Assembly: GCA_900551815.1 (NCBI GenBank)
Contig: URXE01000011.1
Location: 1 to 40,603 of the forward strand
Origin: an uncultured Collinsella sp.
GTDB taxonomy: Bacteria > Actinomycetota > Coriobacteriia > Coriobacteriales > Coriobacteriaceae
Reading direction: 5' to 3'
Length of the DNA: 40,603 nucleotides
Below are positions 16,767-25,892 of the stretch, piece after piece; the first letter of the stretch is position 1; each line of letters opens with the position of its first letter. The notes beneath the pieces are model-generated. The model had not been told where the DNA came from. It saw nothing but the letters and a program-made list of their open reading frames with translations, and made no database searches. The position numbers and the translations under genes are program-made.

Positions 16767-17528
16767 TTGAAGGAAATAGTGTCAGACAAAACTGAATATT
16801 CAGAAGGAGCGCCGGTGGGGGCCGCGCTTGTTGCCCAGGCCATGAGCGGCAGCGATGCGAGCATGCGCTACAAGGCCATGCAGGCCGTGAAGGACTGGGA
16901 CCGCACGCGCCTGGCCTACCGCACCGTCAAGCGCGCCTTCGACATCGTGTTCAGCGGCTGCGTGCTGGCCGTCATCGCCGTGCCGAGCCTGGTGCTCGCC
17001 GCCGCCATCCGCCTGGAGAGCGAGGGCAACCCGTTCTACAGCCAGATCCGCGTGGGCCAGACCCATCGCGACGGCAGCCTGTCAACCTTCCACATGTGGA
17101 AGTTCCGCTCCATGTACAAAGACGCCGACGAGCGCCTCGCCGAGCTCAAGGGGCAGAACGAGATCGACGGTGCCATGTTCAAGATGAAGGACGACCCGCG
17201 CGTAACGAAGATCGGCAAGTTCATCCGCAAGCACTCCATCGACGAGTTCCCGCAGTTCCTCAACGTGTTCCTGGGCCAGATGTCGGTCGTCGGCCCTCGC
17301 CCGCCGCTGCCGAACGAGGTCGCGGAGTACACCGAGTACGACCTGCAGCGCCTGGCCGTGAAGCCGGGGATCACCGGCTGGTGGCAGGTGACGGAGCGCA
17401 ACTCGACCGGGTTCGACGGCATGGTCCGCCGAGACCTGGAGTACATCGCCAGCCGAGGCGTCATCACCGACCTCAAGATCGTCGTCCTCACGGTGATCGA
17501 GGTCATCACAGGCAAGGGTGCGTGCTAG
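16767..17528 (+). CDS. polyprenyl-phosphate sugar-phosphate transferase (initiating phosphoglycosyl transferase)
   Basis: A 253-aa member of the bacterial sugar transferase family, the short monotopic phosphoglycosyl transferases related to PglC and the WbaP catalytic domain. It starts glycan assembly by moving a sugar-1-phosphate from a UDP-sugar to undecaprenyl phosphate at the cytoplasmic face of the membrane. A single hydrophobic re-entrant helix (about residues 55-80) precedes the catalytic part. That part shows FRSM, the Asp-Glu dyad in SIDEFPQF (about 159-160), SVVGPRPPLPNE and KPGITGWWQV. The N-terminal 45 residues are polar and not conserved-looking. The TTG at 16767 has GGAG 8 nt upstream; GTG at 16779 is an alternative start. 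The donor sugar cannot be read from sequence. Confidence 0.92.
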   Translation: MKEIVSDKTEYSEGAPVGAALVAQAMSGSDASMRYKAMQAVKDWDRTRLAYRTVKRAFDIVFSGCVLAVIAVPSLVLAAAIRLESEGNPFYSQIRVGQTHRDGSLSTFHMWKFRSMYKDADERLAELKGQNEIDGAMFKMKDDPRVTKIGKFIRKHSIDEFPQFLNVFLGQMSVVGPRPPLPNEVAEYTEYDLQRLAVKPGITGWWQVTERNSTGFDGMVRRDLEYIASRGVITDLKIVVLTVIEVITGKGAC

Positions 17529-18653
17529 ATGCACATCGCGATGATCGGACATAAGAGATACGGCTCCCGCGAGGGAGGCGTGGAGGTCGTCGTGACCGAG
17601 CTCGCCCGTCGCATGGCGGCGCTCGGCCACGAGGTCACCTGCTACGACCGCTCGGGCAGCGATGTCATGACCGGCGACGCAGCGGATGGCCGCGAGCGCA
17701 TGGTCGACGGCGTGCGCGTCGTTCCCGTGAGGACGATCGACAAGAAGGGGCTCGCGGCGCTGAGCTCCTCGTACTTCGCCACCCTGGCGGCCATCAAGGA
17801 CAGGCCCGACGTGATCCACTACCACGCCGAGGGTCCTTGCGTGCCGCTGCCTTTGGCAAAGCGTGCGGGCATCCGAACCGTGACCACCATCCACGGCCTG
17901 GACTGGCAGCGCGCCAAGTGGGGAAAGCTCGCCAGCGCGTACATCAAGATGGGGGAGAAGGCGGCTGCTACCAAGGCCGACGGCCTCATCGTTCTGTCCA
18001 AATCGGCCCAGTCCTACTTCGAGGGCACCTACGGCCGCACGGCGACGTTCATCCCCAACGGTATCGAGCCAAAGCGGCCGAGGCCGGTTAATCAGATAAA
18101 GGAGAAGTGGGGGCTCGATGCGGGCTCCTACCTGCTGTACCTGGGCAGGCTCGTCCCCGAGAAGCGCCCCGAGCTCCTGATCGAGGCCTTTAATGAGCTC
18201 GATACGGACAGGAGGCTCGTCATTGCCGGAGGCGGTTCGGACACATCCGAGTACGAGGCTTCTCTGCGCGAGGCTGCGCAGGGCGACCCCCGCATCCTCT
18301 TCACCGGGTTCGTCAACGGCGAGCTCCTGGAGGAGCTTTACTCCAACTGCTATGCCTACGTGCTGCCCTCCGACGTGGAGGGCATGCCCATGAGCCTGCT
18401 GGAGGCCATGGCCTATGGGTGCTGCTGCGTAACGAGCGATATTCCCGAGTGCGCGGATGTCCTCGCGGGCAGCGGCGTGACGTTCGAGAAGGGGAGTGCA
18501 GATTCTCTGCGGGCCGCGCTGCGAGACCTGCTCGCGGACGCTGGCCGCGCAGGCACCCTCGGCACCGCCGCCAAGGCGCATGTCGAGAAAACCTACAACT
18601 GGGATTCCGTCGTCGAGCGGACCCTCGAGATTTACAGGGGAGATGCCCGATGA
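17529..18653 (+). CDS. GT4-family glycosyltransferase
   Basis: A 374-aa GT-B fold retaining glycosyltransferase. The N-terminal acceptor lobe starts MHIAMIGHKRYGSREGGVE, the glycine-rich loop of the family. The C-terminal donor lobe shows YLGRLVPEKRPELLIEAF and the EX7E motif in EGMPMSLLEAMAYG. It should add one sugar to the lipid-linked repeat unit in the cytoplasm. The ATG directly follows the stop codon of the phosphoglycosyl transferase gene, and the next gene overlaps by an ATGA, so the three are translationally coupled. It may therefore be the second enzyme of assembly. Donor and linkage are unknown. Confidence 0.9.
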   Translation: MHIAMIGHKRYGSREGGVEVVVTELARRMAALGHEVTCYDRSGSDVMTGDAADGRERMVDGVRVVPVRTIDKKGLAALSSSYFATLAAIKDRPDVIHYHAEGPCVPLPLAKRAGIRTVTTIHGLDWQRAKWGKLASAYIKMGEKAAATKADGLIVLSKSAQSYFEGTYGRTATFIPNGIEPKRPRPVNQIKEKWGLDAGSYLLYLGRLVPEKRPELLIEAFNELDTDRRLVIAGGGSDTSEYEASLREAAQGDPRILFTGFVNGELLEELYSNCYAYVLPSDVEGMPMSLLEAMAYGCCCVTSDIPECADVLAGSGVTFEKGSADSLRAALRDLLADAGRAGTLGTAAKAHVEKTYNWDSVVERTLEIYRGDAR

Positions 18654-19933
18654 GGATTCTTCTCGTGAACAAGTTCCACTATCGCAAGGGCGGTGCGGAG
18701 ACCTATTACCTCACCGTTGGATCCGAGCTGGAGCGCATGGGGCACGAAGTGGCCTATTTCTCCATGAGGCACCCTGACAACTTGCCCTGCGAGTGGGACA
18801 AGTACTTCGTGACGCAGCGCGAGTACAACAACGTCAAGAACCCGCTCAAGGCGGCGCGCGACGGCATGGCGCTGATCTATTCGCCAGAGGCGAAGCGCAA
18901 CTTCCAAGCTCTTTGCGAGGAGTTTCGCCCCGATGTCGTTCACCTCAACAACGTGCACAGGCAGATCACGCTGTCCATTCTCGATGCCCCCTACCTGAGG
19001 GAGAACAAGGTCCCGGTCTTCTATACGGCACACGACTACGTGACCGTCTGTCCCGGCTACCTCATGCTCGACGGTGATGGGCGCGTCTGCGACGCGTGCC
19101 TCGAGGACGGGCACTACCGGCACTGCATCGAGAACCGCTGCGTGAAGGGCTCGCGTGCGAAGAGCGCGCTGGCGGCGATGGAGGCCTCTTTCAACAGGGC
19201 TCATAAGTCCAACCAGCGGATCGACAAGGTCATTGCGCCCTCTAGGTTTATGCGTTCCAAACTTATCGAGGGCGGCTGGCCCGAGGACAAGGCCATCTTT
19301 CTGCAGAACTTCGCCGACGACGTGATCCTCGACCGCGCGGCGAATGCCGGGGCGGATGCGACCGACAGGGAGAACCCCTACCTCCTGTTCTTCGGACGGC
19401 TCTCTGTCGAGAAGGGCGTCGACACGCTACTGAGGGCCTTCGACGCCGCCTTGCCGAGCCTTCCGCAGAACATGCGCTTGGTTATAGTCGGCGACGGTCC
19501 GGATGCCGCCGATTTCAAGGCGCTCGCGTCTTCGTTGGGCTGCGCGTCTCGTATTGAGTTCGCCGGCTATCAGACCGGTGGGGCACTGCAAGCGTATGTC
19601 GAGAGGGCTTCTCTCGCCATCTCGAGTTCGATATGGCGAGAGAACATGCCGTATTCGATCGTCGAGGCTTTCGCTGCCGGCACGCCTGTCGTCGGAACGG
19701 ATATCGGCGGAATCCCCGAGTTGGTCGATGAGGGGAAAACGGGGTTCATTTGCGAGCCCGGGGATGTCCCGTCGATGGCGGATGCCATCTCGCGCGGTAC
19801 GAGCGCGTTCTTGGATCGGTCCGCTTACTCGATGCTGCAGCGCAACTGCCGCTCCTACGTCATGGAAAACTGCTCGCGTGAGAAGTTTATGAGCGATCTC
19901 GTGAACCTATATAAGGAGTCAATCGATGGCTAA
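18650..19933 (+). CDS. GT4-family glycosyltransferase with a Cys-rich insert
   Basis: A 427-aa GT-B glycosyltransferase. The start at 18650 overlaps the previous stop as ATGA and gives the family start MRILLVNKFHYRKGGAE. The donor lobe has LFFGRLSVEKGVDTLLRAF and ENMPYSIVEAFAAGTPVVG (EX7E). Between the lobes lies a cluster of Cys and His residues (VCPGYLML, VCDACLEDGHYRHC, ENRC) that may bind zinc or form a structural knuckle. This insert recurs in GT4 enzymes of capsule clusters. It should transfer a sugar to the growing repeat unit; specificity is unknown. Confidence 0.9.
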   Translation: MRILLVNKFHYRKGGAETYYLTVGSELERMGHEVAYFSMRHPDNLPCEWDKYFVTQREYNNVKNPLKAARDGMALIYSPEAKRNFQALCEEFRPDVVHLNNVHRQITLSILDAPYLRENKVPVFYTAHDYVTVCPGYLMLDGDGRVCDACLEDGHYRHCIENRCVKGSRAKSALAAMEASFNRAHKSNQRIDKVIAPSRFMRSKLIEGGWPEDKAIFLQNFADDVILDRAANAGADATDRENPYLLFFGRLSVEKGVDTLLRAFDAALPSLPQNMRLVIVGDGPDAADFKALASSLGCASRIEFAGYQTGGALQAYVERASLAISSSIWRENMPYSIVEAFAAGTPVVGTDIGGIPELVDEGKTGFICEPGDVPSMADAISRGTSAFLDRSAYSMLQRNCRSYVMENCSREKFMSDLVNLYKESIDG

Positions 19934-20939
19934 CGGCCATAACAACATCAAGAGGATTGTGCATCGCTCCTGCGAGGAGATCGGCGCCACATTCCGAATC
20001 GCCAGGGCCACCTCGTGGCCCGAGGCGATCAACACGTTTCGGGCGAAACTCGATATCCAGGTCATGAGTCGTAACGGGTATAAGGAGCCGCCTGCGGTGA
20101 GGGAGCGCTTGCTGCGCAAGCATGAGACCGTTCTCAAATATCTCGAGAACCGCTTCGGCGATTTCTTCGAGTCATATGACTATGACGCACCGTTGCCGCC
20201 GTCCGATCCCGCCCTCGAGGGGAAGATTTGGATGTGCTGGTGGCAGGGCGAGGAGAATGCGCCCGAGATCGTCAAGGCGTGCATCGACTCCGTCCGCCGC
20301 AATGCGGGCGGACACGAGGTCATTGTCATCACGGACGAGAATCTTTCCCAATATGTCAATATCCCCGTGTGGGTGCTCGAGAAGGTCCGCACCGGCATCA
20401 TGTCGCGCACGAACCTATCCGACCTTCTGAGGCTCTCTCTGCTTGCCGAGCACGGTGGCATGTGGCTGGATGCCACTTTCTTCTGCACTGGCTCGCTACA
20501 TGAATACATGGATCTGCCAATTTGGTCCATTAAAAGGCCTGACTATCTGCATGCTTCGGTCGCATGCGGCATGTTTGCGGGGTATTCGCTTGCCTGCAAA
20601 GAGGGTCAGCGTCATCCGTTCGTCGTTGCGAGAGACTTCTTCCTCGAGTATTGGCGCGATAGCGATCGGTTGATTGATTATCTGCTGGTCGATTACCTCA
20701 TCGTCCTAGCTCAACGTCATGACCCCTCGGTCGCCGCCGCATTTGCGTCCATCGAACCAAATAATCCTCGTTGCGACGACCTTATTTCGATACTAGATAG
20801 GCCTTTCGATCAAAGTGCTTGGAGTGAGCTCCTTCTGGATACGAGTCTCTTTAAGCTCACGTGGAAGCAAGAATTTCCAAAACAAACTGATGGTAGGCAA
20901 ACGTATTACGGCAGGCTATTGGAAGGGGGATTGTCGTGA
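19926..20939 (+). CDS. capsular polysaccharide glycosyltransferase (GT32/Caps_synth-like)
   Basis: A 337-aa GT-A type glycosyltransferase resembling the capsular polysaccharide synthesis/GT32 group. Recognisable segments are IWMCWWQGEENAPEIVKAC, the RTNLSDLLRLSLLAEHGGMWLDAT region with the DxD-like Asp residues, and a mixed C-terminal domain. It overlaps the preceding GT gene by 8 nt and has AAGGAG upstream of its ATG. It is expected to add a sugar to the lipid-linked glycan; the donor is unknown. Its 3' end has more A+T codons than its 5' end, marking the entry into the AT-richer middle of the cluster. Confidence 0.85.
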   Translation: MANGHNNIKRIVHRSCEEIGATFRIARATSWPEAINTFRAKLDIQVMSRNGYKEPPAVRERLLRKHETVLKYLENRFGDFFESYDYDAPLPPSDPALEGKIWMCWWQGEENAPEIVKACIDSVRRNAGGHEVIVITDENLSQYVNIPVWVLEKVRTGIMSRTNLSDLLRLSLLAEHGGMWLDATFFCTGSLHEYMDLPIWSIKRPDYLHASVACGMFAGYSLACKEGQRHPFVVARDFFLEYWRDSDRLIDYLLVDYLIVLAQRHDPSVAAAFASIEPNNPRCDDLISILDRPFDQSAWSELLLDTSLFKLTWKQEFPKQTDGRQTYYGRLLEGGLS

Positions 20940-21079
20940 GCAAAAAGAAAGTCTCGTTCGTCATGTCCTCTGTTGAAGTGGTAATGCCTACCTGTTATTT
21001 CATTGCCGGAAATAAAGATCTGCCTCTCTCCGATACTCACTTAGAATGCGCTTTTGTTAAGTGTGGTGTTGCAGCGTGA
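20936..21079 (+). CDS. 47-aa ORF coupled on both sides by GTGA overlaps
   Basis: A 47-codon frame that begins with GTG overlapping the previous stop (GTGA) and ends with TGA overlapping the GTG of the next glycosyltransferase. AAGGGGG lies about 5 nt upstream of its start. The product (SKKKVSFVMSS and so on) is not recognised. It has three Cys residues and no membrane segment or signal peptide. Two possibilities fit: a short real gene or leader that couples translation of its neighbours, or the stub of a once longer gene whose remainder was deleted. The start resembles a glycosyltransferase beginning (KKVSFVMSS), which favours the second. Confidence 0.5.
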   Translation: MSKKKVSFVMSSVEVVMPTCYFIAGNKDLPLSDTHLECAFVKCGVAA

Positions 21080-22161
21080 AACGCATGAATTCGATTGCAA
21101 TGGTTATGCCTACGCTAGGCGGGGGTGGAGCCGAACGCGTTGCCGTGGCCCTTTCCCGCTATTTTATTCATAGAGGCTACGAGTTTAGTTTTTTGCTCAC
21201 AAAAAAGAATGAATGTGTATACGAACTTCCTGAAGGCGTAAAGGTGAATCCGATTTGTGATTCAGCGGGAACTTCGCTCTTTGCTCAAATTAGAGGTATT
21301 CGGCATGAAATGAAGAAGGACGATTCGCGCATCTTTCTTTCATTTTTATGTGACCAAAATGTATGTCTTCTTGCGGCTGCGGTTGGACTTCGGAATAAAG
21401 TAGTTGTTAGCGTAAGGAATCTTCCAACGACCGATTTTTATGGAAGAAAAGCACTTCAGTACGTTAGAAATTTTTTATATGTCAAAAAGAGTAGCACGGT
21501 TGTGTTTCAGACGAAGGACCAAATGTCCTATTTTCCTTCTGGCGTCCGACGGAAGGGAGTATTGATTCCCAATCCATTGTCAAATGGTCTTCCAGAAAGA
21601 AACCGCGCCTGTCCGCGTCGAGTCGTGACGGCATCGGGGCGTCTTACGGAACAAAAAAACTACCCCATGCTCATACGTGCATTCTCTATCATCCACAAAC
21701 AAATTCCAGACGTTACATTTGAAATATATGGGGATGGAGAGCTGAGGGAGGACCTTGAGCTACTTGTAGATTCAGAAGGTCTGACAAACTGCGTCGTCTT
21801 TTGCGGGTTCTGTGGCGATGCCGTTCAAAGAATCGCATCATCTTCTGTATATGTGATGGCATCTAATTGGGAAGGGCTTTCCAACTCGCTCATCGAAGCG
21901 CTTGCCATGGGGGTGCCTTCTGTTTGCACGCGCTGCTTAGGGGGAGGAGCCGAGGCTGTTGTCGAGGATGGAGTTAACGGGTATCTCGTCGATCGCGATG
22001 ACCATGAGGTCATGGCGCAAAGGGTGGTCGAACTTCTTCTTGACCCTGTTTTAAGGGATTCCATGTCTGCGGAAGCGGCAAAACTGGCTGATGAACTTTC
22101 ACTTGAGACAATCGGCAAAAAATGGGAGGAAACTTTGTTCCCTGAGGGTTCGATACAATGA
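21076..22161 (+). CDS. GT4-family glycosyltransferase
   Basis: A 361-aa GT-B glycosyltransferase. The N-lobe begins MKRMNSIAMVMPTLGGGGAERV, with the glycine loop that contacts donor phosphates. The C-lobe has SGRLTEQKNYPMLIRAF and EGLSNSLIEALAMGVPSV (EX7E). Cytoplasmic, acting on the lipid-linked repeat unit. The GTG start is inferred from the GTGA overlap with the small upstream ORF; ATG at 21085 is an alternative. The gene is clearly richer in A+T than the first genes of the cluster, suggesting that the middle of the locus was acquired or swapped separately. Confidence 0.9.
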   Translation: MKRMNSIAMVMPTLGGGGAERVAVALSRYFIHRGYEFSFLLTKKNECVYELPEGVKVNPICDSAGTSLFAQIRGIRHEMKKDDSRIFLSFLCDQNVCLLAAAVGLRNKVVVSVRNLPTTDFYGRKALQYVRNFLYVKKSSTVVFQTKDQMSYFPSGVRRKGVLIPNPLSNGLPERNRACPRRVVTASGRLTEQKNYPMLIRAFSIIHKQIPDVTFEIYGDGELREDLELLVDSEGLTNCVVFCGFCGDAVQRIASSSVYVMASNWEGLSNSLIEALAMGVPSVCTRCLGGGAEAVVEDGVNGYLVDRDDHEVMAQRVVELLLDPVLRDSMSAEAAKLADELSLETIGKKWEETLFPEGSIQ

Positions 22162-23483
22162 GCGACTCAATTTCTGTAAATGGAGAGACCCGTTCAGGCC
22201 TTTCTCTTGGTGCTGTATGGCAGTATGTGCTAATTTACCTCTCTCTTCTAATGCCAGGCAGTACATTTGTCTACATAAAGGGTGGGACATGGTTTAGCTT
22301 TATGCTTGTCGCGCTGTTTGCGGCAACTTTCTTACTTGCCAGGAAGTATAGGGAGTCCTATGGGGTCTGCTTTAGCCTGGTCCTTGTGTTGAATACTCTC
22401 GTTGCGCGAAGCTTGACGGGCGGCGTAGGACTTGAGGCGCTCATGGGTTTCATGGGCTGCGTGCTGATTGTGCAGATGGCGATTTGCTGCGACTTTGGCC
22501 AGTTTCTTAAACGTTGGCTTCTGACTGTCGTTGCGCTGGCGCTGCTTAGCATTTTGCTCTGGGGCGTTGGCTGTGCATTTCCTTCCGTGCTCAAGTCCCT
22601 GCTGGGTCCGACTTTTGTTGTCGATGTTATAGGCACGTATCCGTGGGAAACCTATGAGTACGGTAGCGGCTTGTTCTTCTACAGCTGGTTTGATATTCAC
22701 CAGTTTAGGAACTGCGGCATCTATACAGAGCCCGGTAAATACCAAGTGGTTCTTAACAGCGCCTTGTTTATCCTGCTTTTCTGGAGGGATAAGCTCGAAT
22801 TGAGAAGCGAGCGCCATTACAGGTTCTATCTTTCCGCAATCGTGGTTGCCCTCGTCACTTGTCAATCCACGACTGGCTACATCGGAGCTCTCCTTTGCGT
22901 CGCTTTCTACGTACTATTTTCCAAAGACCATGAGGGCACGAGGACGAGGCAATGGCTGGTCGCACTTGTTTGCGCAGCTGTCGTTGCTTTACTCGTTCAG
23001 TATTGGCTGGCACCAACAAACAGCATCCTGTCCGTTCAGGTGTTCGACAAGCTTTTCGGTTCGAGTGCAGGGGGCACGGGGCTTGATCTCAGCGACAGTA
23101 CGGGTGTCTATAGATCCAAGATGATTGAAGTATGCGTTCGGTCGATTGCCGAGCATCCGTTAGGCGTCGGCTACGACGCTCTGTTTTCCGCGGCCTCCTC
23201 AAGTGGTGAAGGGCTCGTTGCCGCGGCGCTCGTTTCCTATGGAGCTGTATATGGCGTCGTTCCTTGGATTGTTGTCCTGTTTATGGTTTTCTACCCTGTC
23301 TTCAAGGGGCAACGCCTTCCGGTTGCGCTTCTGTATGTGGCTCTATTTGTGAATACGACACTGGCACAGACGCATTTTTTGTACACGTCGTTACTCATCA
23401 TTCCTGCTTATCTCGCCATCGGACACGGATGGCCGCTTCGCAATGAAAAGGAGAAGTACCTGCCATGGAAAAAGTTCTGGTAA
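22158..23483 (+). CDS. wzy: O-antigen/capsule repeat-unit polymerase (Wzy-like)
   Basis: A 441-aa membrane protein with about ten to twelve hydrophobic segments spread over its length and one larger extracytoplasmic loop (about residues 155-200). That loop contains the GSGLFFYSWFDIHQFRNCGIYTEPG region typical of Wzy/O-antigen ligase-like proteins. Sequence conservation in this group is low; the call rests on topology, size and position between glycosyltransferase genes and a Wzx flippase. It would join lipid-linked repeat units on the outer face of the membrane. It overlaps the upstream gene as ATGA and the downstream gene by 19 nt. Confidence 0.82.
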   Translation: MSDSISVNGETRSGLSLGAVWQYVLIYLSLLMPGSTFVYIKGGTWFSFMLVALFAATFLLARKYRESYGVCFSLVLVLNTLVARSLTGGVGLEALMGFMGCVLIVQMAICCDFGQFLKRWLLTVVALALLSILLWGVGCAFPSVLKSLLGPTFVVDVIGTYPWETYEYGSGLFFYSWFDIHQFRNCGIYTEPGKYQVVLNSALFILLFWRDKLELRSERHYRFYLSAIVVALVTCQSTTGYIGALLCVAFYVLFSKDHEGTRTRQWLVALVCAAVVALLVQYWLAPTNSILSVQVFDKLFGSSAGGTGLDLSDSTGVYRSKMIEVCVRSIAEHPLGVGYDALFSAASSSGEGLVAAALVSYGAVYGVVPWIVVLFMVFYPVFKGQRLPVALLYVALFVNTTLAQTHFLYTSLLIIPAYLAIGHGWPLRNEKEKYLPWKKFW

Positions 23484-24409
23484 TAGTCGCAGATACGAAC
23501 CTCTACTTCTTTCCGGGATTTAAAAGCGACACAGTTGATTTTTGCCAACTATTCGTCCGCAAAACGCATAAGCCTTTCAACGCAGTAAAAAAGCTGTTTC
23601 CTTCTATTGCGCGCCTTAATTACGGTGATTGGAAAAACAGGCTTGGAGATATCGATCGCATTGTCTTATTGGATTCTCCCGTACTTCAAGACAAAACTTT
23701 AGTCTCCTATATAAGGGGTCGCCGCCGGTTGCTACCCATAGATATATATTCATGGAACATGAATCTCCTCCCTGCGGAAGTCTCCTCGTTGAAAAAGCAA
23801 GCAGAGAAGTACTCTTGTGGACTATTTTCCTATGATGAGGCGTTTTGTGAGCGCAACGGTTTCAAATTCAATACGATTATGTTTGATGAAAGATGCAAGT
23901 GCCCCCGCGTGCAACGTAAGAGCGATGTTGTATTTCTGGGTTATTCGAAGGACCGGAGCGGTACAGTCGCCAACGCGGCCGACTTGCTGTCGAGCGCCGG
24001 CCTTAAGCTAGACTTTACTGTTGTCGGCAGAGCTCCCCACGGTGTCAAAAACGCCAATATCACGTATGTAGAAGGTTATATTCCATATCGGGAGTACCTC
24101 AAGCGTGTATTTGGGAGTAGGGCAATCGTAGACATTGCCCAGCAGGGACAGCTTGGCTACTCCATGCGAGTCATGGAGTCCATCTTCTACGATAAGAAAC
24201 TCATCACCACGAACGCCCATGTTGCAGATGCTCCGTTTTTTGAATACGGCAACGTTCTTGTTTTGGATGCCGGCACCACTCCGTCCGAAGTGCAGGAGTT
24301 CATGGCCAGGCCGCACATGCCTTACGGCGATGAAATAAGGCGGCATTACTCCGTCGAAGCTTGGGCGGGTAGGTTTTCGAAAAGGACGGGCGGTGATATC
24401 AATGCTTAG
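23465..24409 (+). CDS. putative GT-B glycosyltransferase
   Basis: A 314-aa protein not firmly assigned to a named GT family. The second half looks like a GT-B donor lobe: DVVFLGYSKDRSGTVANAADLL, FTVVGRAPHGVKNANITYVEGYIPYREYL, and IAQQGQLGYSMRVMESIFYDKKLITTN, where the Glu lies at the usual nucleotide-sugar contact. The first half is short and may be a reduced acceptor lobe. Its start lies inside the wzy 3' end (19-nt overlap) and it overlaps the flippase gene, so it belongs to the operon. A sugar transfer role is inferred from fold-like pattern and context. Confidence 0.68.
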   Translation: MEKVLVIVADTNLYFFPGFKSDTVDFCQLFVRKTHKPFNAVKKLFPSIARLNYGDWKNRLGDIDRIVLLDSPVLQDKTLVSYIRGRRRLLPIDIYSWNMNLLPAEVSSLKKQAEKYSCGLFSYDEAFCERNGFKFNTIMFDERCKCPRVQRKSDVVFLGYSKDRSGTVANAADLLSSAGLKLDFTVVGRAPHGVKNANITYVEGYIPYREYLKRVFGSRAIVDIAQQGQLGYSMRVMESIFYDKKLITTNAHVADAPFFEYGNVLVLDAGTTPSEVQEFMARPHMPYGDEIRRHYSVEAWAGRFSKRTGGDINA

Positions 24410-25844
24410 GGAAAAACTGAAAGGTATGAGCGTTGAGGTCAAGTCGGCGACAGTCTACACGCTTTCTAGCGTTTTCTCGCGCGGCCTTGCAATCATATCA
24501 ATGCCCATTTTTACACGCATTATGTCATCGGCCGACATCGGGGTGGTTAACCTCTACACGTCTTGGTACTCGATGATCAGCATCGTGTCCACACTGGCCT
24601 TGACGTCCGGTGGATATTCGCTTGCGATGAAGGAGTTCGATGGAGAGCGAGATGCATACGAATCTTCGGTGCTGACGTTGACAACCATCATGGCTCTTGT
24701 GATAGGCGGCGGTCTCGTGCTCTTGTCGCCATGGGTTTCTCCTGCTATCGGACTGTCTCCACAGCTGATTTTTCTCATGGCGTTCGGGCTGTTGGTAATG
24801 CCGGCATGGGATTTCTGGAATCTTCGCCAGAGGTTTGAATATAAATACAAATTATCTTTCGCGCTTTCCGTTGGATCGGCCGTACTCGCTACTGTTGCAT
24901 CCGTTGGTGCTGTGCTGCTGGTCAGTTCGCAACCTGAGCTGAACGTCAAGCTTTCCGAAGCGAGATTGACAGCAAACTATCTTGTGGTTTACGGCTTGAG
25001 CGCTGTGATGTGGATTCTCCTTATGGCCCGCGGCAAGAGGTTCTATGACCGTCGTTTCTGGAAATTCTCCCTCAACCTGAGTCTTCCCCTTATTGGATAT
25101 TCCATCGCTAGCCAGGTTTTGAGTGTTTCAGACAGGGTGATGATCTCCTCGATGGTCGGCGATGCCGAGACCGGCGTGTATGGCGTGCTGTACTCAGCGA
25201 GCAGCATCGCGCTTTTCCTTTGGTCCGCCATTAATGCATCGTTCATACCCTATCTATTCAGGAATATCGACACGGAGGGCCATCGGGGCATCAGAAGGGC
25301 TTCAAACCTGCTGCTCGCAGTGTTTGCCCTAGTTTCGGTTCTTATTTCCTGGCTAGGTCCTGAGATCATTAAGGTTCTCGCCACCGATGAATACCTGGCG
25401 TCCATTACGCTCATGCCCCCGATTGCTGCTGGAGTCTTCCTGACGTCCATATCCAATTTGTATTCCAATATCCTCGTCTACTACAAGAAGACTAAATACA
25501 TCATGTTTGCTGCCATAGCGGCTGCCGTTGTAAACGTTGCCCTGAACCTCGTGGCCATTCCATTATTCGGTTATGGGGCTGCTGCTTACACGACGCTAGC
25601 AAGCTACATCATTCTTGCCGTATCCCAACGGGCGTGGGCTACCAAGGCCTGTCGGGAGCGCGGCAGAATGGAGCCCGTATACGAGGACGGCAAGCTTGGC
25701 GCACTCTCTTTGACATGCATTGCGGCAACGATGGCCGGTATCATTTTGTACCAAACAAACGTTCTACGGTATGTGACATGCGCCGTCCTCCTGGTTTTAG
25801 TCGCTTTCTTATCTGTTAAGGCGAAGTCGAGTAGGGAGAGTTAA
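24393..25844 (+). CDS. wzx: polysaccharide flippase (Wzx/MATE-like)
   Basis: A 483-aa integral membrane protein with about 12-14 hydrophobic segments, of the polysaccharide-exporter branch of the MOP superfamily. The early segment (YTLSSVFSRGLAIISMPIFTRIM) is typical of Wzx proteins. It would flip the undecaprenyl-linked repeat unit across the membrane for polymerisation by Wzy. The GTG at 24393 is favoured because AAGGA lies about 7 nt upstream; ATG at 24402 is an alternative. The start overlaps the end of the preceding gene by 17 nt. Confidence 0.9.
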   Translation: MISMLREKLKGMSVEVKSATVYTLSSVFSRGLAIISMPIFTRIMSSADIGVVNLYTSWYSMISIVSTLALTSGGYSLAMKEFDGERDAYESSVLTLTTIMALVIGGGLVLLSPWVSPAIGLSPQLIFLMAFGLLVMPAWDFWNLRQRFEYKYKLSFALSVGSAVLATVASVGAVLLVSSQPELNVKLSEARLTANYLVVYGLSAVMWILLMARGKRFYDRRFWKFSLNLSLPLIGYSIASQVLSVSDRVMISSMVGDAETGVYGVLYSASSIALFLWSAINASFIPYLFRNIDTEGHRGIRRASNLLLAVFALVSVLISWLGPEIIKVLATDEYLASITLMPPIAAGVFLTSISNLYSNILVYYKKTKYIMFAAIAAAVVNVALNLVAIPLFGYGAAAYTTLASYIILAVSQRAWATKACRERGRMEPVYEDGKLGALSLTCIAATMAGIILYQTNVLRYVTCAVLLVLVAFLSVKAKSSRES

Positions 25845-25892
25845 CGTGAAGGATTCCTATCCAGCGAACTTTATTAAGGAGATGTTGACCTT

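Noticed and set aside
17082..18581. A 499-codon minus-strand frame opposite the first glycan genes.
   Set aside because: Shadow of the phosphoglycosyl transferase and GT4 genes, which have conserved motifs, tight overlaps and ribosome sites.
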